From Candidatus Binataceae bacterium (GTDB taxonomy: Bacteria > Desulfobacterota > Binatia > Binatales > Binataceae): a stretch of DNA of 64,000 bases. The notes beneath the pieces are model-generated. The model ran no database searches. It was not told the origin of the DNA and worked only from the letters and a program-made list of their open reading frames with translations. Each line of letters begins with the position of its first letter. The stretch's first letter is position 1. The stretch is taken from positions 62,001 through 126,000 of the forward strand of contig DATGHL010000042.1 of assembly GCA_035308025.1 (NCBI GenBank), read 5' to 3'. Below, piece after piece: positions 10,634-19,794 of the stretch. A program made the position numbers and the translations under genes.

Positions 10634-11419
10634 ATGTCAGTACTGCTTTACGAAGTTCGTGACCATGTGGCGCATCTCACGCTCAACCGGCCGGAGGCGG
10701 CCAACGCGCTGAATTACGAACTCGCGGCGGCGCTCGAGGAGGCGTCGCTCAAGTGCGGCGAAGATCCGGCGGTGCGGGCCGTCCTGATAACCGGCGCGGG
10801 CAAACTGTTTTGCGGCGGCGGCGACCTCAAGTCATTTGCGGCGCAGCCGCCCGCTGAGTTGCCCGGCCATTTGAAAAAGGTCACGCTTTATTTGCACGCA
10901 GCGATCCAGCGTTTTGCACGGATGAAAGCGCCGGTGGTAATCGCCGTTAACGGCAATGCGGGCGGCGCGGGACTGAGCATCGCGCTGACCGGAGATCTAG
11001 TGTTGGCGGGCGAATCGACGCGTTTCACCGTCGCCTATACGCGAATTGGACTGACGCCCGACGGCTCGAGTTCATATTATTTGCCGCGGCTGGTCGGGCT
11101 GAAGCGGGCGCTCGAGCTGATGCTCACGAATCGCACCGTCACGGCGCGCGAAGCCGAAGTGATGGGCATGATCACGCGGGTCGTGCCGGACGCCGAGCTG
11201 CTCAGTCAGGCCGAAGTGCTCGCGCGCGAGTTGGCGCAGGGGCCGACGCAAGCTTTTGGCGGCGTCAAGCGGCTGCTCTACGCGTCGTCGAATAATCCGC
11301 TCTACGAGCAGATGGAGCTCGAGACCGAGGTGATCGCCGATCTAAGCCGCACGGCGGACGCGCGCGAAGGGATCGCGTCGTTCCTCGGCAAGCGCGCCGC
11401 CAAGTTCAACGGCAACTGA
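10634..11419 (+). CDS. Enoyl-CoA hydratase/isomerase family protein
   Basis: A 261-residue crotonase-fold enzyme. It shows LNRPEAANALN near the start, the oxyanion-hole phrases GAGKLFCGGGDLKSF and VNGNAGGAGLSIAL, and PDGSSSYYLPRLVG. The usual catalytic acid positions in the GGAGL..LTGDLVLA and TPDGSSSY segments are not the classic paired glutamates, so isomerase or another crotonase reaction is possible. ATG 10634 follows a GGGAGAAAA stretch. It lies between a dehalogenase and a luciferase-like oxidoreductase, all on the plus strand, and probably serves acyl-CoA breakdown. Confidence 0.9.
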   Translation: MSVLLYEVRDHVAHLTLNRPEAANALNYELAAALEEASLKCGEDPAVRAVLITGAGKLFCGGGDLKSFAAQPPAELPGHLKKVTLYLHAAIQRFARMKAPVVIAVNGNAGGAGLSIALTGDLVLAGESTRFTVAYTRIGLTPDGSSSYYLPRLVGLKRALELMLTNRTVTAREAEVMGMITRVVPDAELLSQAEVLARELAQGPTQAFGGVKRLLYASSNNPLYEQMELETEVIADLSRTADAREGIASFLGKRAAKFNGN

Positions 11420-11460
11420 CGAAGCTTAACGCAGCGGCCCGGGACGAAGGAGTCTTCACG

Positions 11461-12792
11461 ATGCAAATAGGATACTTCACCGAACGGCCATATCGCTGGC
11501 TGCCCGAAGAAGAGATTCTCAAGAATCGGGCGTTCTTCGCCATCTCGAATAAACTTTTCGACCGCGAAAAAGCTGCCGACGATTACAACTACTATCTCGA
11601 CGAGAACTGCTACGCCGAAGACCTGGGCTTCGACGTCGTCGCGCTCAACGAGCATCACGGCAATCCGATCTGCATGGGCTCTGTGATGAACGTCGAGGCC
11701 GCAATCCTAGCCTACCGCACCAAACGTGCGCGCCTCGTGTTGATCGGCAATCCGCTGCCGGTGATCAAACATCCTTTGCGGATGGCGGAGGAGTTGGCCG
11801 AGATCGATCTGATATCGCGCGGCCGCCTGGTCACCGGATGGGTGCGCGGCGCCGGCTCGGAGCAGTTCTTCAACAACGCCAATCCCGCTTACAACCGCGA
11901 GTTGTTCAACGAAGCCCACGACTTCATCGTGCAGGCCTGGACGCGGCCCGGCCCTTGGCGCTACGAGGGCAAACACTTCCATTATCGCCACGTCAATCCG
12001 TGGGCGCTGCCGTATCAGAAGCCGCATCCGCCGATGTGGATCCCAGGCACGCTAAGTCCCGAAACCGTGCAGTGGTGCGCGGAGCATCGTTATCCGTATA
12101 TCGGACTCGGCACCCAACTCGCGCCGACCTGCGACCTCTGGGACTTCTATGCGGACGAAGCCGCGAAGCATGGCTACCAGGCCGGCCCGGAAAATTTCGG
12201 CTACATGGTCGCGACCGCCGTGGGCGAGACCGAGGAGAAAGCCCAGGAGGTCGCGGCCGGCTTCGTTTATGGCGGCGGCCAGAATGCCTTCTCGGCGCCG
12301 GAATTTACGATGCCGCCGGGCTATAACTCGAAGGCCGCAATCCGTGTGCTGGCCAAACAGCAGACCAGCGCCTGGCTGGGAATCAGCGGCGAGAAGATGA
12401 GGGAGCAGATGCACGGCGGCGACAGCGGCCAAATCGATTACACGGAGGTCCGCGGCAAACTGCACGCCGCGTTGCTGCGCGGTCAGAAGAACCTGCAAGT
12501 CATTGTCGGTACGCCCGCAACCGTTAGCTCCAAGATAAAATCGATCATGAGCGTGTTGCGGACCGGCATCTTCATTATCTTGAGCATCCAGGGTCCGGCC
12601 GGTAATGAAGAGCGACGGGCCAGTATGCGATTGTTTGCAGACGAAGTGATCCCGGCGCTCAAGGCCCATGCGAAAGCGCTCGACCTGCGTGATCCGTTCG
12701 AACGCACGCCCGGCTCGGTAAAGCTCGCTGCGGGAACCAAGCGCGCACCGGTAGTCGATCGCAGCCCGCTCGCTGCTCTAGGCTTCAAGTAG
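11461..12792 (+). CDS. LLM-class flavin-dependent oxidoreductase (luciferase-like)
   Basis: A 443-residue TIM-barrel protein of the bacterial luciferase superfamily, which oxidises substrates with reduced FMN or F420. MQIGYFTERPYRWLPEEEIL, LGFDVVALNEHHGNP and ISRGRLVTGWVRGAGSEQ are typical. It is longer than the 330-350 residue core members; an extra C-terminal part (about 400-443) ends GTKRAPVVDRSPLAALGFK. A near-copy of that ending lies at 14934-15011 (see separate entry). The gene sits after an enoyl-CoA hydratase with an AAGGAG ribosome site before ATG 11461. The substrate is unknown. Confidence 0.9.
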   Translation: MQIGYFTERPYRWLPEEEILKNRAFFAISNKLFDREKAADDYNYYLDENCYAEDLGFDVVALNEHHGNPICMGSVMNVEAAILAYRTKRARLVLIGNPLPVIKHPLRMAEELAEIDLISRGRLVTGWVRGAGSEQFFNNANPAYNRELFNEAHDFIVQAWTRPGPWRYEGKHFHYRHVNPWALPYQKPHPPMWIPGTLSPETVQWCAEHRYPYIGLGTQLAPTCDLWDFYADEAAKHGYQAGPENFGYMVATAVGETEEKAQEVAAGFVYGGGQNAFSAPEFTMPPGYNSKAAIRVLAKQQTSAWLGISGEKMREQMHGGDSGQIDYTEVRGKLHAALLRGQKNLQVIVGTPATVSSKIKSIMSVLRTGIFIILSIQGPAGNEERRASMRLFADEVIPALKAHAKALDLRDPFERTPGSVKLAAGTKRAPVVDRSPLAALGFK

Positions 12793-12811
12793 CGTGGGTT
12801 CTTTCTATTGA

Positions 12812-12841
12812 GACTGATCGTCGCACGGGAGGCCTGAGGGG
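12812..12841 (+). repeat. Leader segment repeated at 14367-14398
   Basis: The bases after the luciferase-like gene (GACTGATC then GTCGCACGGGAGG then TGAGGGG) recur almost unchanged at 14367-14398, just before the NTF2-like gene. There the segment supplies the ribosome site for the GTG start at 14398. Here it leads to no clear start. The two copies differ by a two-base insertion and a few substitutions. Confidence 0.6.
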
Positions 12842-12960
12842 ACGCCTCGACTGTGGGGAACGGGATCTTGAGCGCAGGGCCAGTCTCGATCTTGACGGCG
12901 GCGTGCACTAGCGTAGCCACTGGTGCCCGGGCAACGAAGAAAAGAAGCGGAGGAACTTCT

Positions 12961-14136
12961 ATGGGTGTGAAATTCCCGGTCGAGCGGGCCGAGAAACGGC
13001 GATTCCTTCTCGAGGCTGTTGCCAATGTGCGTGACACTTTGGCTGCTCATGCGGAGGAAGGTGAAACGCTGAGAACGCTGCCTCCGGCTTCAGTGGCTGC
13101 ACTTACGGACTCCGGTCTGTTTGCAATGAAGTGCCCGGCTGAACTGGGCGGGGCTGAGGCGGACCCCGTAACCCAGATCGAGGTGATCGAGGCGACGAGC
13201 TATATCGATCCTTCGGCCGGCTGGTGCCTCTCCATTTGCAACGGCACCGTGTCCGTTATGGGATCTTGTCTCCCCCAAGAAGCGATCGAGCGATTGTTCG
13301 CGGGCGATCGGCCTCCCCGCGTCGCCGGTTCGCTAACGCCCGGCAAGGCGATTCCCGTGGAGGGCGGCTATCGCGTCAACGGACGATGGTCGTGGGCCAG
13401 CGGAATCCGCCATGCCGAGTGGATCGGAGGTTTGACGTCGGTCGAATTGAACGGCGGCGGCGCTGCATACCCGCGTATGATGGTATTCCCGGTTGCCAAG
13501 GCTCAAATCCATGACAATTGGAACGTCGCCGGACTCAAAGGCACGGGGAGCTGTGATTTTTCTGTCACGGACCTTTTTGTCCCGGAAGCTTTCACCTTCA
13601 ACATGCGGACGTGGGAGCCGAAGCGCGGCGGTCCGCTGTACCAGCTAGGCCTGCCCGGGCTCGTCGTTAACGAGATGGCAGGGTTCGCTTTAGGAGTCGG
13701 ACGCCGCGCGCTCGATACCATCATTGATCTCGCGAAAACCAAGCGGCGAGGCTATGGCAAACAAACCCCGCTCGCCGAGCGCGAAGTGTTTCAACGGACG
13801 ATCGGGGAATGCGACTTGCGGCTGAAAGCGGTGCGGGGACTCGCCTTCGAGGTCTTTGAGCGAGCCTGGGCGACGGTCTGCGCAGGCCAAAGACCGACTC
13901 CGCAGCTTCAGGTTGAGATGCGCACCATCACCACGTTGGTCACCGATGTAGCGCTCGACGTTACCACGAAGGCCTTTCGCTACGGTGCGGGGAGCGCGAT
14001 CCATCTAAACAATATCTTGCAGCGCTGTCTGCGCGATCTACAGGTGGAAGCGGCACACTTATTCGTCAGTGACTCGACCTATGAGTTATACGGGCAATGT
14101 CTTCTCGGGATACGGGAAGTGGACCCAATGGGCTAA
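12961..14136 (+). CDS. Acyl-CoA dehydrogenase-fold flavin monooxygenase (HsaA/HpaB-C2 type)
   Basis: A 391-residue protein with the acyl-CoA dehydrogenase fold. The N-terminal helical domain, the motif AELGGAEADPVTQIEVIEA and the phrase WSWASGIRHAEWIGG resemble group D two-component flavin monooxygenases such as HsaA (steroid hydroxylase) more than true dehydrogenases: there is no clear catalytic glutamate of the dehydrogenases. VAGLKGTGSCDFSVTDLFVP is the conserved middle-domain phrase. ATG 12961 follows CGGAGGAAC. The reductase partner is not in the window. It lies between the 3' end of the luciferase-like gene and a remnant copy of that end. Confidence 0.82.
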   Translation: MGVKFPVERAEKRRFLLEAVANVRDTLAAHAEEGETLRTLPPASVAALTDSGLFAMKCPAELGGAEADPVTQIEVIEATSYIDPSAGWCLSICNGTVSVMGSCLPQEAIERLFAGDRPPRVAGSLTPGKAIPVEGGYRVNGRWSWASGIRHAEWIGGLTSVELNGGGAAYPRMMVFPVAKAQIHDNWNVAGLKGTGSCDFSVTDLFVPEAFTFNMRTWEPKRGGPLYQLGLPGLVVNEMAGFALGVGRRALDTIIDLAKTKRRGYGKQTPLAEREVFQRTIGECDLRLKAVRGLAFEVFERAWATVCAGQRPTPQLQVEMRTITTLVTDVALDVTTKAFRYGAGSAIHLNNILQRCLRDLQVEAAHLFVSDSTYELYGQCLLGIREVDPMG

Positions 14137-14397
14137 GGAGAGCTCGCGCGGTGAGCCTGCCGGTACCGCAGATGGCGTTTATCAGCACTCGACTGATTCA
14201 GTCGCAGGATTGAATTTCGCGCACACCTTTTCTCGGCGTAGTGAAGCAGGGACCAAACGACCCAAGACAAGATTGAATGAGTTTAGTCGGTCCTCCCGAT
14301 AGAAGTGTGAGACTCGCTCTTCTGCGGATGAATCGGCGGCTGAGATCGCTGATCGAAACTAAATTGCACTGATCTCGTCGCACGGGAGGTATGAGGG

Positions 14398-14901
14398 GTG
14401 AAACGATTGGAGTCGCTGACAAAACACATCGTGATTGTGGCGTCGCTGGTTTTGGCTCTCGCGGCGCCCGCCTGGGCGGATCCGCTTGCGATCGCGAAGG
14501 CGCATGACGACGCTTTCGACGCGGCTACCTGGAAGGGTGGCTGCGATCCACAAAAGGGTCTCACTTTCTATGATAAGGGCGCCATCGCAGTCTATCCGGG
14601 GCAAGGCGAAGAATCTGACACCAAAGCCGGTATTGAGAAGCTGATCAAGAGCTTCATCGCTCCGTACTGTGGCGAAGGACATAAACCACCGAAAATCGTG
14701 AACTACCAGATTCGAGCGATAGGTTTGGGTCCGGACTATGTCATGATCGTTCGGAGCGGCGATGTAGGGGAAGGCAATGACCTCACCCATGTTCGCGCCA
14801 CAGAACTGATCCACAAGTCAGGCGGCAAGTGGCGGTACCTGGTTGACCATGCGTCTATCGGAGTGCCGCCGTCCGCCGCGGCTACGACATCGAAAAAATA
14901 A
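14398..14901 (+). CDS. Secreted NTF2/SnoaL-like protein
   Basis: A 167-residue protein with a clear signal peptide (MKRLESLTKHIVIVASLVLALAAPAWA, cleavage near residue 27). The mature part (AIAKAHDDAFDAATWKGG ... IEKLIKSFIAPYCGEG ... GGKWRYLVDHAS) has the layout of an NTF2/SnoaL-like cone fold, with two cysteines (C49, C90 by rough count) that could pair in the periplasm. GTG 14398 is chosen because CGGGAGG lies about 12 bases upstream and the signal peptide starts right there; a nearby ATG at 14391 is out of frame. No enzymatic role can be assigned. Confidence 0.75.
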   Translation: MKRLESLTKHIVIVASLVLALAAPAWADPLAIAKAHDDAFDAATWKGGCDPQKGLTFYDKGAIAVYPGQGEESDTKAGIEKLIKSFIAPYCGEGHKPPKIVNYQIRAIGLGPDYVMIVRSGDVGEGNDLTHVRATELIHKSGGKWRYLVDHASIGVPPSAAATTSKK

Positions 14902-15011
14902 CTTACAACGGAACCTTGCCGAGGAGCCCTTCCTCTGAGCGAGCGGGCGCGGGGACGCAGCGAGAGCCAGTCGTCGATTGCGGCCCGTTCGCACTGTTGG
15001 GCTTCAAGTAG
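14902..15011 (+). pseudogene. Remnant of a luciferase-like gene 3' end
   Basis: The frame ending at TAG 15009-15011 reads GTQREPVVDCGPFALLGFK, against GTKRAPVVDRSPLAALGFK at the end of the intact gene at 11461-12792. Thirteen of these 19 positions match. There is no start codon or body, so it is a leftover C-terminus. It follows the NTF2-like gene directly and faces the convergent hydrolase at 15034. It suggests either a partial duplication or loss of a second luciferase-like gene. Confidence 0.75.
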
Positions 15012-15033
15012 GGCGCGACACCGCGCGGGGCTT

Positions 15034-15939
15034 TCAGAGGCCGAGTTCGCGCAGGAATGGATTCATCGCGTCGAGCAGGCCGCGCGGATTGTCGCCCTGG
15101 ATGTTGTGGCCCGCCTCCTCGACGCGCACCCATCGCGCGCGCGGCAACATCTTTGCGAAGCGCTCTGCGGCTTCGTCCGAGAGTACGTCGCTCTTGGCGC
15201 CGCGGACGATCAGGGTCGCACAGCTAATCTTCGAGACCTCGCGCACGAGCCGCTCGCGCTGATCGGTGGCAATCCGCCAGGCCGCCTCGGAAGCGCGGCG
15301 CTGGTCGTGCTTGAGCGACCATTTTCCGCTCGGTAATTGCCGCAAGTTATAAAAAAGACTCCGCCGCAGCACTCGCGGATCTCTGATGGGATTAAACTTT
15401 ACGGCGCGCTCGAGGAAAGCCTCGGGCGATTCGAGCTCAGGCGTGCCTGAGAATTCGCGGATCCGCTGCGTACCCTCTGAGTTGACTTCCGGCCCCACAT
15501 CGACAACCACCAGCGCCTTCATCTTCGCACTGTGGCGTATCGCGTAGGCAATCGAGTTCAACCCACCCATCGATTGGCCCACCAGCAGCGGATTATCGAC
15601 GCCCAACTTTTCGATAAAGCCCTCGATGTCGCACACCTGAGTCTCGACGCCGTAATCGATTGCGGGCGACCATTCACTGTCGCCATGGCCGCGTTGGTCG
15701 AGCGCGACGCAGCGGTACCGCTCGCGTAGCATCAGGCATACGACGTCCCAAGTGTGCGCGTTAATGCCGCCGCCGTGGAGAAAAAGAATTGGCTGCCCGC
15801 TGCCGCCCCAATCGAGGTAATGAAAGCGCATCGCGCCGACGATCACATGATGGTCCTCGGGAAGGACAACCTTCGCCGGCTGCAAACCCGCGATTTCCGT
15901 CACTGCGCGCAACTGTTCGATTTCCCACGCCGTGTCCAT
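15034..15939 (-). CDS. Alpha/beta hydrolase
   Basis: A 301-residue hydrolase. The oxyanion phrase FLHGGGINAHTWD, the nucleophile elbow GQSMGGLNS and the C-terminal histidine in EEAGHNIQGDNP form the expected Ser-Asp-His set, with the Asp probably in the VRGAKSDVLSDE segment. DQRGHGDSEWSP is the usual strand-4 phrase. No signal peptide is seen. It lies 68 bases from the amidohydrolase at 16008, same strand, so the two may be transcribed together. Substrate unknown; ester or carbon-carbon bond hydrolysis are both possible for this family. Confidence 0.9.
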   Translation of the reverse strand: MDTAWEIEQLRAVTEIAGLQPAKVVLPEDHHVIVGAMRFHYLDWGGSGQPILFLHGGGINAHTWDVVCLMLRERYRCVALDQRGHGDSEWSPAIDYGVETQVCDIEGFIEKLGVDNPLLVGQSMGGLNSIAYAIRHSAKMKALVVVDVGPEVNSEGTQRIREFSGTPELESPEAFLERAVKFNPIRDPRVLRRSLFYNLRQLPSGKWSLKHDQRRASEAAWRIATDQRERLVREVSKISCATLIVRGAKSDVLSDEAAERFAKMLPRARWVRVEEAGHNIQGDNPRGLLDAMNPFLRELGL

Positions 15940-16007
15940 CGAGAATGCTCCTCTCTTCAGCCGCCTTGGTCCGAGAATAAGCGCCGATAGTCCCGCAGCA
16001 CCAGCGC

Positions 16008-17480
16008 TCAGGACGCGGCCGCCGATTGACCCGACGGATTGCTTTCGAGGTACTGCCGGACCGCGGTTTCAACCGTGGTGTCCTTGAAGAAATCCGCATT
16101 GAGGCTGGCCCAGAGCTTCGCGGCGTTGCCAAAAGTGAAGGCGTTAAAATCCTCCTCCGACAGGCCCTTTTCTTCGACCAGCTCCCAGGCCTCTTCGAGC
16201 ACCTGCGTCATGTCCGGGACGTCGAAGTGGCTGATGTCCGAGCTCAGCACCGCGCCGAGCTTGGCGCCGAACGGATTGGCCGCGGCGAACGCGTAGGTGA
16301 CCGTCGGATCGTCGGATTCGCAGCCGAAGAAGAAATTCGGCACGAAGCGCTCGCGCAGATCGGCTTTGCGTTCGATATGCGCCGCCGCAAAATCATCGAG
16401 CTCCGCCGGCGCCGCGTGACCCGAGCCACCCATCAGCATCGTCCGCTCGAACTCGGCGAATTTTTCCCACATCTTTGTGCTGCCATATTGCTTAAAGAGC
16501 TCCGCCAGCTTCGCGCGATCGGTCTTCGAGGGGTCCAACTCCAGGATCGCTTTGCCGTTGCGCTTTTCCCAGTGCGAGAGCAGATCCGCCAGCAGACTGC
16601 ATCCCCAGGCGACCCCGCCCTCGAGAAAGGCGAACTTGAGCCGGGGAAACCGGTAGGTCACTCCGCCGATAACCAGCGCCTTGGCGACCGCGTTACCGGC
16701 CTCGCCGAAATGGCCTATATGGTTGTAAACGAAATTGCTGATCGAATTGCGCAGGCCGAAGTTCGAGGCCGCCGAGTGAAACGTCACCGGGTAGCCGAGT
16801 TCCTCGCACTTGCGCCAAACCGGATCGTAGTCATAGACGCTGTCGATGCCGAGGACGTCGAGCCAGCAGGCGTAGCGGCGGCTGACGCCCAGACGCTCAG
16901 CCTCGGGGATCGAACGCCGGATCAAGCTGCCGAGGGCGACCGCCTTGATCCCGATCGTTTTGCAATGTTCGAGTTCCGCGATCGCCTCTTCAGGCGTATG
17001 CATCGGAATCGCCCCGATCGGCGCCACACGATCGGAGTAGTCGGCCCAGGTCTCCGCGGCGTAGCGATTGAACGCGTGGCATCCGGCGCGGCGCAACTCC
17101 TCGTCGCCGATGTAGGGCGCGAAGAGTTGGCAGTGGGTCGGATAAAGGATCGCGAAATCGAGACCCATCTGTTCCAGCCGCTCGTGCATCAGGCGCGGGA
17201 GGAACGAGGTCGCGACGTCGAGGGTGTTCTTGACCGGCATGCCCCACCAGGCGGGCTGACTCGCACGACGATCGAGTCTCTGCGCGACGGTCAACTTCGT
17301 GAAGTCCGCCTCGCTCAGGAAGCGTACGCGAGAGCTCCAGCGTTCGACGGCCTTCGCCCCCGCAGTCTCTTTGAGATAATCGAGCGCGATCGGCTCGAAC
17401 TCGCGCCAATGACCGTCGGAATCAATCACCGGATGGCCCAGGCGAGCATGGATCATTTGCGATTTGGATTTTGTTGCCAT
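16008..17480 (-). CDS. Amidohydrolase family protein (ACMSD/decarboxylase-like)
   Basis: A 490-residue metal-dependent TIM-barrel protein of the amidohydrolase-2 family (PF04909 type, like ACMSD and gamma-resorcylate decarboxylase). It starts with VIDSDGHWREFEP in place of the D/HxH metal site, then AILYPTHCQLFAPYIGDEE, YPVTFHSAAS and FPRLKFAFLEGGVAWG. The late phrase SSDISHFDVPDM supplies the last metal aspartate region. Such proteins of about 400-490 residues are common in soil bacteria with many CoA-linked catabolic genes. It diverges from a CoA-transferase gene 189 bases away. Decarboxylase or hydrolase cannot be decided. Confidence 0.87.
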   Translation of the reverse strand: MATKSKSQMIHARLGHPVIDSDGHWREFEPIALDYLKETAGAKAVERWSSRVRFLSEADFTKLTVAQRLDRRASQPAWWGMPVKNTLDVATSFLPRLMHERLEQMGLDFAILYPTHCQLFAPYIGDEELRRAGCHAFNRYAAETWADYSDRVAPIGAIPMHTPEEAIAELEHCKTIGIKAVALGSLIRRSIPEAERLGVSRRYACWLDVLGIDSVYDYDPVWRKCEELGYPVTFHSAASNFGLRNSISNFVYNHIGHFGEAGNAVAKALVIGGVTYRFPRLKFAFLEGGVAWGCSLLADLLSHWEKRNGKAILELDPSKTDRAKLAELFKQYGSTKMWEKFAEFERTMLMGGSGHAAPAELDDFAAAHIERKADLRERFVPNFFFGCESDDPTVTYAFAAANPFGAKLGAVLSSDISHFDVPDMTQVLEEAWELVEEKGLSEEDFNAFTFGNAAKLWASLNADFFKDTTVETAVRQYLESNPSGQSAAAS

Positions 17481-17669
17481 CTGTACAACCTCGATCAGCG
17501 ATCGCGAGCATATCGCCGAGCTGTCATCAACTTATCGGAGATTTGCGCCGGAGATTTCCTGATAGACCATAGTTCTACACGACGTTTGCCGACAAGCGCC
17601 GTGCCAATCGCTTGCCTTGCGCGCGCATGGGTGCAATTTGTTGCGGCGCGAATAGGAGGCGCAAGCCAG

Positions 17670-18893
17670 ATGGCCGTGAACTCGCAGCTCATGCTCGAAG
17701 GCTACCGCGTACTCGACTTTACCCAGGTCCTCGCCGGACCGACGACGACCCGCTATCTGGTCGAGATGGGCGCCGAGGTCATCAAGGTCGAATTTGCACC
17801 CCAGGGCGATATCGCGCGAGCGGTGCCCTATCTGCGCGATGGCCGCAGCGCCTATTACGTCCAGCAGGCTCGGGGCAAGCGCAGCCTCTGCCTCGACCTC
17901 AAAAATCCGGCCGCGACGACGATTATCAAAGAGCTAGTTCCCAAGTTCGATGTGTTGGTCGAAAATTTCGCGCCGGGCGTGATCGGCCGCCTGGGTTTCG
18001 GCTACGAGGTGGTCCGCGCGCTCAATCCGAAGATCATCATGTGTTCGATTTCTGCTTTCGGGCAGGACGGGCCGCTCGCCGACCGGCCCGGCTATGACTT
18101 CATCGGCTGCGCCTATTCGGGCGTGCTGAGCATGATTGGTGAGCCCGATCGCACACCGGTATTGCCGCAAGTGGGCATCGGGGACATCACCACCGGGGTG
18201 CACGCGGTTACCGCGATCACCGCCGCCCTGCTCCATCGCGAGCGCACGGGCGAAGGCCAGTTCGTCGAGACATCGCTGCTCGATTGCTACTTCAGCTACT
18301 GCGATTTGATCGTACACGCAGCTAGCTTAAGCGGCGGTACGTTTCTTCCCCGGCGCAGCGGCTCCCGACATTACGCGGTCGCGCCGCTCGGCATCTTCAA
18401 CGGCAAGCTCAATCCGATTCTGATCATGGCCGGCGCCGATCATCAATTTCCTTACCTGTGCCGCGCGATGGGGCGGCCGGAGCTGGCCAGCGATCCGCGC
18501 TACAAAACCAACGCCGACCGCTTCCCTCGCGTCGACGAGCTGACCCAGCTCATCCAGAATTGGTTCGACGCGATGCCCAACGACGACGAAATCTACCGCC
18601 TGTTCGATGAATATCGCGTCCCGTACGCTCCGGTGCTGACGATCGAGCAGGCGATGGCGCATCCCCATCTGCGCGAACGCAGCATCGTGCGTACGATCAA
18701 CGATCGCTTTCTCGGCGAGTTCGAGGTCCCGGGCTTTCCGATCCGCTTTTCGCAATATCCCCGCCATCCGGAGCTCGACGCGCCGACGCTCGGCGAGAAT
18801 AACGCGGCGGTTCTGAGTGAATATCTCGGCTATTCGCCCCAACGAATCGCCGCGCTCGAAGCCGCGGGCGTGCTGCAGCAGGGCCCGAGATAA
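17670..18893 (+). CDS. CaiB/BaiF family CoA-transferase
   Basis: A 407-residue class III CoA-transferase, moving CoA between carboxylic acids. YRVLDFTQVLAGPTTTRYLVEMGAEVIKVE, the phrase RGKRSLCLDLKNP, and the segment VENFAPGVIGRLGFGYEVV...MCSISAFGQDGP are diagnostic. The catalytic aspartate is probably in the RPGYDFIGCAYSG segment. ATG 17670 follows AGGAGG at 17654-17659 and matches the family length; the frame is open far upstream over the opposing amidohydrolase, but that part is an antisense shadow. It probably activates a catabolic acid for the beta-oxidation-type genes nearby. Confidence 0.93.
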   Translation: MAVNSQLMLEGYRVLDFTQVLAGPTTTRYLVEMGAEVIKVEFAPQGDIARAVPYLRDGRSAYYVQQARGKRSLCLDLKNPAATTIIKELVPKFDVLVENFAPGVIGRLGFGYEVVRALNPKIIMCSISAFGQDGPLADRPGYDFIGCAYSGVLSMIGEPDRTPVLPQVGIGDITTGVHAVTAITAALLHRERTGEGQFVETSLLDCYFSYCDLIVHAASLSGGTFLPRRSGSRHYAVAPLGIFNGKLNPILIMAGADHQFPYLCRAMGRPELASDPRYKTNADRFPRVDELTQLIQNWFDAMPNDDEIYRLFDEYRVPYAPVLTIEQAMAHPHLRERSIVRTINDRFLGEFEVPGFPIRFSQYPRHPELDAPTLGENNAAVLSEYLGYSPQRIAALEAAGVLQQGPR

Positions 18894-18995
18894 TTCTCGC
18901 GGAAACGATGACGCCGCGATCAAGGATGCGCTGCGGTGGACGGCGGCGGCGTTCTCCAGTAGATCGGATTGAACTTGAACTTTGAGGAGTAGCAG

Positions 18996-19715
18996 ATGAA
19001 GTCAGAGACCATCGAGTATCGCGACGGCGATGTCACGCTGAAAGGTTTCGTCACGTTTGACGACAGCAAAGTGGGAAAACGGCCCGGCGTGCTGGTGAAT
19101 CCGGAGGCCTTCGGGCTCGGACCTAATGCCAAGGGGCGGGCTGAGCGGCTGGCCAAGCTCGGCTACGTTGCGCTGGCGGCCGACCCCTACGGCAACGGCG
19201 CGATCGCCAAAGATTTGAACGAAGCGATGACGCTCGCGACGCCGTTGTTTTCAGATCCCGCCAAGCTGCGCGCGCGGGCGCACGCCGGACTCAAGACGCT
19301 GGCGGCCCATCCGCAGGTCGACGCGAACCGCATCGCCTCGATTGGCTACTGCATGGGCGGAACGTTCTCCCTCGAGCTGGCGCGCGATGGCGCCAACCTG
19401 CGCGGAATCGTTTCGTTTCACGGCGGATTGCAGACCCAGCGTCCCGCCGCACCTGGCCAGATCAAGGCGAAAATTCTGGTCTGTAACGGCAACGATGATC
19501 CGTTCGTGCCGGCTGAACAGCTTCAGGGCTTTCTCGACGAGATGACGAAGGCCGGAGCGAACTGGCAGGTCATCAACTACGGCGGCACGGTCCACAGCTT
19601 CACCAATCCGGAGGCCGATAGCCTCGGGAATCCCGGGCTCAAATATAACAAACTGTCTGATGAGCGCTCATGGAAGGCGATGACGGATTTCTTTGAAGAG
19701 ATTTTCGCTGCCTGA
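18996..19715 (+). CDS. Dienelactone hydrolase family protein
   Basis: A 239-residue alpha/beta hydrolase of the dienelactone hydrolase family, which opens lactone rings in chloroaromatic or related catabolism. The Cys-Asp-His triad is visible: C119 in SIGYCMGG, an Asp in NGNDDPFVP (about 168) and H200 in GTVHSFTNP. GAGGAG stands about 10 bases before ATG 18996. It follows the CoA-transferase on the same strand by about 100 bases. The family also contains general esterases, so ring-lactone hydrolysis is not proven. Confidence 0.9.
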   Translation: MKSETIEYRDGDVTLKGFVTFDDSKVGKRPGVLVNPEAFGLGPNAKGRAERLAKLGYVALAADPYGNGAIAKDLNEAMTLATPLFSDPAKLRARAHAGLKTLAAHPQVDANRIASIGYCMGGTFSLELARDGANLRGIVSFHGGLQTQRPAAPGQIKAKILVCNGNDDPFVPAEQLQGFLDEMTKAGANWQVINYGGTVHSFTNPEADSLGNPGLKYNKLSDERSWKAMTDFFEEIFAA

Positions 19716-19794
19716 GTGGCGCAAATCGCGTATCGATCTCGATTGCCGCGCGCGTTGGCCGAGCTGACATAGGCTCGCCAACGCGCGTTGCGCT

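Noticed and set aside
16026..17669. Very long open frame leading into the CoA-transferase
   Set aside because: It lies antisense to the amidohydrolase, whose codons match its family. Its residues are Arg/Ala-rich with no domain, and a strong ribosome site supports ATG 17670.
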